Of a stretch of DNA of 8,843 nt, positions 5,675 to 8,843 are shown in pieces. The DNA is from Helicobacteraceae bacterium. Lineage in GTDB: Bacteria; Campylobacterota; Campylobacteria; Campylobacterales; Sulfurimonadaceae. The notes under the pieces were generated by a model, which saw nothing but the letters and a program-made list of their open reading frames with translations, did not search any database and was not told the DNA's origin. Location: the NCBI GenBank assembly GCA_027081565.1, contig JALWKG010000407.1:1-8843 (forward strand). The letters run 5' to 3'. A program made the translations under genes and the position numbers. Position 1 is the stretch's first letter; the number at the start of each line of letters is the position of its first letter.

Positions 5675-7963
5675 ATTTTACGCGACGCACTTTTTATTAC
5701 ACTTTTTGGGGTTATTTTTTATTTGGCTATGGCTACGATCTTGGGAGATTCAGGGATCATTGGTAGTCTGGGTGCAGACTTTGCTGCTTTAAATCAAACG
5801 CTTTTTGGCTATCTCTCTTTTGTCTACCTCTTTGTTTTAGGCTTGGGTCTCTTTTTTCTCTACAGAGGCAGAGGTTTTGACATGCGTCGTGCTGAGATTG
5901 CTGTGGCATTTGTCTTACTCTTTTTCTCTCTACAGATCTTTCAGGCTATTGTAGTCACCGGTGCGCTTCGTGGTGCTCTTGGTTCTGATTTTGTTGACTT
6001 TACTGTGACCTACATCGGCTTTTTTGGGGCTTGGGTCTTTTTTGTAATGACCTTTGTCCTTTCACTGGTAATGATCTTTGACAAGAGTGTAGGGGAGATG
6101 GCACGACCCTTGAGAGAAGCCGGTTCACGTCTCTCTATGCCTTCTTTACCATCACTTCCTAAGCGTGAACCTAAGGAAGAAGATGAAGAAGAACCTGTAG
6201 TCGTCAAACCGATTAGAAGACGCAAACCTAAAGCAAAACCAGTGGTTCAAGAAGTTAAAGAGAGTGAAACAGTAGACTTTGATGAAGAAGAGCTGGAAAC
6301 GCCGGCTTACTTGCGAAGTGAGACTCTCATAACAGAGCCAGAGACCAAGATCAAGCTGATTAAAGCTGATGAAGTTCTAGAAGAATCTTCGACTGAACCT
6401 GTTGTTAAAAAAGAGGCACCTGCTACTAAAAAGCCAAAAACTATTGTTGAAGCTGCAAAAAAAGTTAAAGAGCAGAAGCAGACAGTGGTGGTTGAAGAGT
6501 TGGAAGAGAACAAAAAACTACTAGACCAGATAGAGACCGGTAAGACGGAGAAGCCTAAAAACTTTAAACTGCCTTCTGTAAACTTTTTACAAAAACCGCA
6601 ACATACTTCTAAAGGTATTGACGAAAGTGAACTTGATGACAAGATCAAGTATCTTATCGATAAGTTGGCACATTTTAAGATCGATGGTGATGTCATCCGT
6701 ACTTATGCTGGTCCTGTTGTCTCAACTTTCGAGTTTAAACCAGCGGCCAATGTCAAGGTAAGTAAGATCTTAAACCTACAAGATGACCTTGCCATGGCAC
6801 TTTCAGCAGAGACCATTCGTATACAAGCGCCAATTCCGGGTAAAGATGTTGTGGGTATAGAGATCCCTAACGAGACAGTAGACACTATCTACCTGCGTGA
6901 GATCTTGGATGACAAGTTGTTTAAAGACTCATCTTCTCCTTTGACCATAGCACTGGGTAAAGATATCGTAGGCAAGCCTTTTGTGACCGACCTTAAAAAA
7001 CTTCCACACCTTCTTATTGCCGGGACTACAGGTTCAGGTAAGTCTGTTGGTATCAATGCCATGATCTTGTCACTGCTCTACAAAAACTCACCGGATCAAC
7101 TGCGTCTTTTGATGATCGACCCTAAGATGTTGGAATTTTCTACCTACAACGATATTCCCCATCTTTTGACACCGGTTATTACCAAGCCAAAGCAGGCGAT
7201 CGTCGCGTTAAACAACATGGTCAACGAGATGGAACGCCGTTATGAACTGATGGCTGATGCCCGCACTAAAAACATCGAAAACTATAATGAAAAAATAAAA
7301 AAAGAGGGTGGTGAACACTTCCCTTACATCGTAGTTATCATTGATGAATTGGCAGACCTTATGATGACAAGCGGTAAAGATGTAGAACACTCTATAGCCC
7401 GTTTGGCGCAGAAGTCAAGAGCCTGTGGTATTCACCTCATAGTAGCGACACAAAGACCTTCTGTAGATGTTGTGACAGGACTTATTAAAGCCAACCTTCC
7501 TTCTCGTATCTCTTACAGAGTAGGGCAGAAGATAGACTCTAAGATCATTTTAGATCAGATGGGTGCAGAATCTCTGCTTGGACGGGGAGACATGCTCTTT
7601 ACTCCTCCAGGTTCCACAGGACTTGTTCGACTTCATGCACCGTGGGCTACAGAAGATGAGATCGAAGAGATCGTTGAGTTTATTAAAGCGCAACGTGCAC
7701 CACAGTATGATCATGACTTTTTAGAAGATGAGGCTACTGTGGCAGCGAAGTCTGAAAATGGCGGGGCTTCTATGGAAAAAGATGAACTGTTTGAAGAGGC
7801 TAAGATGATCATACTGACCGATAAGAAGACCTCTATATCTTACCTGCAACGTAAACTCCAAATCGGTTATAACCGTTCAGCAAACCTTATAGAACAACTT
7901 CAAGCACACGGCATACTCTCTGAGCCTAATGCTAAGGGTAATCGTGAGATAGTAGGCGGTTAA
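5675..7963 (+). CDS. ftsK: DNA translocase FtsK (probable ATT start)
   Basis: FtsK sits at the division septum, pumps chromosomal DNA and activates dimer resolution by Xer recombinase. Four N-terminal membrane helices (about 4-24, 44-63, 73-95, 113-135) precede a charged Glu/Lys/Pro linker (about 140-310). The motor has Walker A GTTGSGKS (450-457), Walker B VVIIDE ending at D557-E558, and ATQRPSVDVVTGLIKANLPS. A winged-helix gamma domain (about 703-762) should read polarity sequences. The first conventional start is TTG 5723 (746 residues; ATG at 5729), but that removes most of helix 1. The open frame runs upstream to a stop at 5663, and AAGGAC (5664-5669) sits 5 bases before ATT 5675, followed by LRDALFITLFGVIFYLAMA, which completes helix 1. 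I chose 5675 (762 residues) on these grounds. No ATG, GTG or TTG exists in that stretch. The family assignment is certain; the start is inferred. Confidence 0.9.
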   Translation: MLRDALFITLFGVIFYLAMATILGDSGIIGSLGADFAALNQTLFGYLSFVYLFVLGLGLFFLYRGRGFDMRRAEIAVAFVLLFFSLQIFQAIVVTGALRGALGSDFVDFTVTYIGFFGAWVFFVMTFVLSLVMIFDKSVGEMARPLREAGSRLSMPSLPSLPKREPKEEDEEEPVVVKPIRRRKPKAKPVVQEVKESETVDFDEEELETPAYLRSETLITEPETKIKLIKADEVLEESSTEPVVKKEAPATKKPKTIVEAAKKVKEQKQTVVVEELEENKKLLDQIETGKTEKPKNFKLPSVNFLQKPQHTSKGIDESELDDKIKYLIDKLAHFKIDGDVIRTYAGPVVSTFEFKPAANVKVSKILNLQDDLAMALSAETIRIQAPIPGKDVVGIEIPNETVDTIYLREILDDKLFKDSSSPLTIALGKDIVGKPFVTDLKKLPHLLIAGTTGSGKSVGINAMILSLLYKNSPDQLRLLMIDPKMLEFSTYNDIPHLLTPVITKPKQAIVALNNMVNEMERRYELMADARTKNIENYNEKIKKEGGEHFPYIVVIIDELADLMMTSGKDVEHSIARLAQKSRACGIHLIVATQRPSVDVVTGLIKANLPSRISYRVGQKIDSKIILDQMGAESLLGRGDMLFTPPGSTGLVRLHAPWATEDEIEEIVEFIKAQRAPQYDHDFLEDEATVAAKSENGGASMEKDELFEEAKMIILTDKKTSISYLQRKLQIGYNRSANLIEQLQAHGILSEPNAKGNREIVGG

Positions 7964-8415
7964 TGCTAGCGGTTTTAGAGCTTTATCAAAAATCCAACAT
8001 GGCAGACTTTGTCATTAAAAACTATGATGATCTGGATGCGTATACCCTACAATCACTCATCGAGTTCTCCGAAGATCGGGGTGGTTTTTTTCGTGAAGAC
8101 CTTAAACGTTTCTCTATTCGCAAGCGTGCTGATCGTGACTACTTTTTGCAGATCTTTAAACTTGCAGAAATCGATGTTGATATTAGAGAACCCCTGCAGA
8201 TCGTAGATGTATTTGCTACACAGCCCAAGGGCTTGGAAACACCCAGAGAAGCAGATGAGATCATCGGTTTTGGTAAACATAAAGGCAGCCGTTGGGGTGA
8301 CTTGCCGTTAGAGTATTTGAAATGGGTTCAAGGATCTATGCAGGGTTACAGTGCTGATATAGCAAGAAAAGTCATGATTTATAAAAAGGCCTGTGAACGT
8401 CAGAAGCAGGATTAA
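7963..8415 (+). CDS. Small DUF3820-like protein translationally coupled to ftsK
   Basis: This 150-residue cytoplasmic protein carries at its C-terminal half IIGFGKHKGSRWGDLPLEYLKWV (split here: FGKHKG at 103-108, LPLEYLKW at 114-121). This matches the FGKyKG...LPxxYLxW pattern of DUF3820, a family labelled 'putative quorum-sensing-regulated virulence factor' and also seen fused to or near exonuclease-like domains; its biochemical role is not established. The first 95 residues are charged and mostly helical with no motif I recognise. There is no signal peptide or membrane segment. The start ATG overlaps the ftsK stop (TAATG), and AGG lies 7 bases upstream within ftsK, so it is very likely translated from the ftsK message. 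An internal ATG at 7999 (residue 13) lacks a ribosome site. A role in DNA handling is suggested only by this coupling. Confidence 0.82.
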   Translation: MLAVLELYQKSNMADFVIKNYDDLDAYTLQSLIEFSEDRGGFFREDLKRFSIRKRADRDYFLQIFKLAEIDVDIREPLQIVDVFATQPKGLETPREADEIIGFGKHKGSRWGDLPLEYLKWVQGSMQGYSADIARKVMIYKKACERQKQD

Positions 8416-8443
8416 AAGTCTAGATGTCTCTAGGTAAAAGTCT
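8414..8443 (+). repeat. Direct repeat AAAAGTCT x2 upstream of DUF4010 gene
   Basis: AAAAGTCT occurs at 8414-8421 and again at 8436-8443, exactly 22 bp apart (about two helical turns). CTAGA/TCTAG (8420-8424 with 8429-8433) forms a short inverted repeat between them. The second copy abuts the -10 element. This could be a regulator site or chance; no known regulator is assigned. Confidence 0.4.
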
Positions 8444-8451
8444 GTTATACT
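8443..8451 (+). promoter_or_regulatory. Likely extended -10 promoter, possibly leaderless, for DUF4010 gene
   Basis: TGTTATACT (hexamer TATACT at 8446-8451) is identical to the ftsK -10 element. Transcription should start about 6-7 bases later, at 8457-8458, which coincides with the ATG of the next gene. No Shine-Dalgarno sequence is present in the six bases between. Confidence 0.55.
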
Positions 8452-8457
8452 TTGTGT

Positions 8458-8843
8458 ATGATTAACTGGTATAAAAAATATATTACACAAGAGGACATAC
8501 GTTCTCTTTTCCTGTTGACTGCAGGATTTGTTGTACTCTATTTTCTTCCAGATACGATGATGGGGCCTTATTCCTTGTTCAACCCTTACAAGACATGGTT
8601 CATGGTGATGATCATTTCGGGGATCTCTTTTACAGGTTATGTGGCCATTCGTGTATTGGGAAGTAAAAATGGTATTTTGATGACGGGTGCCTTGGGCGGA
8701 CTGATCTCTTCTACAGCCGTTTCTATCTCACTCTCAGGTATTGCAAAATCACATCGACAACAAAGTAAAAGCTTTACTGCGGGTATTGTCATGGCCTGTA
8801 CGCTGATGTTTGTTCGCGTGCTTCTGGAAGTGACCGTGCTTGA
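8458..8843 (+). CDS. DUF4010-family membrane protein, N-terminal part (cut by window edge)
   Basis: The first 128 residues are visible and the gene continues past the window. A short N-terminal segment (MINWYKKYITQEDIRS) leads into hydrophobic helices at about 17-30, 47-66 and 70-92. The stretch GPYSLFNPYKTWFMVMI, then ISGISFTGYVAIRVLG and GALGGLISSTAVSISL, closely follows the DUF4010 pattern (NPxxxWxxVvxISGxSFxGYvaxrxxG, GlxGGlvSSTA). DUF4010 is usually the C-terminal half of proteins that begin with an MgtC/SapB domain. Here a stop codon (8431-8433) shortly upstream in frame shows that no MgtC part is attached. The function of the domain is unknown; a transport role is often assumed. It is separated from the upstream gene by 42 bp and has its own promoter-like element. 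Confidence 0.85.
   Translation, partial: MINWYKKYITQEDIRSLFLLTAGFVVLYFLPDTMMGPYSLFNPYKTWFMVMIISGISFTGYVAIRVLGSKNGILMTGALGGLISSTAVSISLSGIAKSHRQQSKSFTAGIVMACTLMFVRVLLEVTVL

Noticed and set aside
6124..6600. Possible low-complexity or repeated coding segment in ftsK
   Set aside because: The Glu/Lys/Pro-rich linker is a normal, poorly conserved part of FtsK; no exact repeats of useful length were seen.

Overview
The window looks like ordinary chromosome of a Campylobacterota bacterium, most like the sulfur-oxidising Sulfurovum/Sulfurimonas group. This is inferred from moderate AT richness, extended -10 promoters of the TGnTAtaaT type with no clear -35, frequent non-ATG starts, and the gene families present. 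No database search was possible, so the genus is a guess. There are nine protein genes (two cut by the window edges) and one tRNA. I see no mobile element, CRISPR array, phage gene or rRNA.

Left part, minus strand (1-1474): the 5' end of coaD (coenzyme A synthesis) overlaps the end of ubiX (prenyl-FMN cofactor synthesis) by 8 bases. Upstream lie a 259-bp spacer with a likely ubiX promoter and then an unrecognised lipoprotein gene. Its divergent neighbour on the plus strand (1529-1987) encodes an exported staphylococcal-nuclease-like protein. Next comes a single tRNA-Leu(CAA) gene (2083-2166) behind an almost perfect sigma70 promoter.

Middle (2339-5591): a two-gene unit with a 7-bp gap. The first gene encodes an exported two-domain rhodanese-type sulfurtransferase. 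The second encodes a membrane protein with a CHASE8-like periplasmic sensor, HAMP-like linker, PAS, degenerate GGDEF (SGDQY) and an EAL domain with its key motifs intact. The pairing suggests that a periplasmic sulfur-handling enzyme could be functionally linked to cyclic-di-GMP turnover, but this rests on context only.

Right part (5675-8843): the DNA translocase ftsK overlaps a small DUF3820-type gene by one base (TAATG). It is followed by a separately promoted membrane protein of the DUF4010 family that runs off the window. The ftsK reading frame has no conventional start codon where the Shine-Dalgarno site and first membrane helix place it. An ATT codon sits there instead, which is the most interesting single observation in the window. 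The DUF4010 gene may be transcribed as a leaderless mRNA. No clearly novel multi-gene system is visible; the rhodanese/c-di-GMP pair is the closest candidate.
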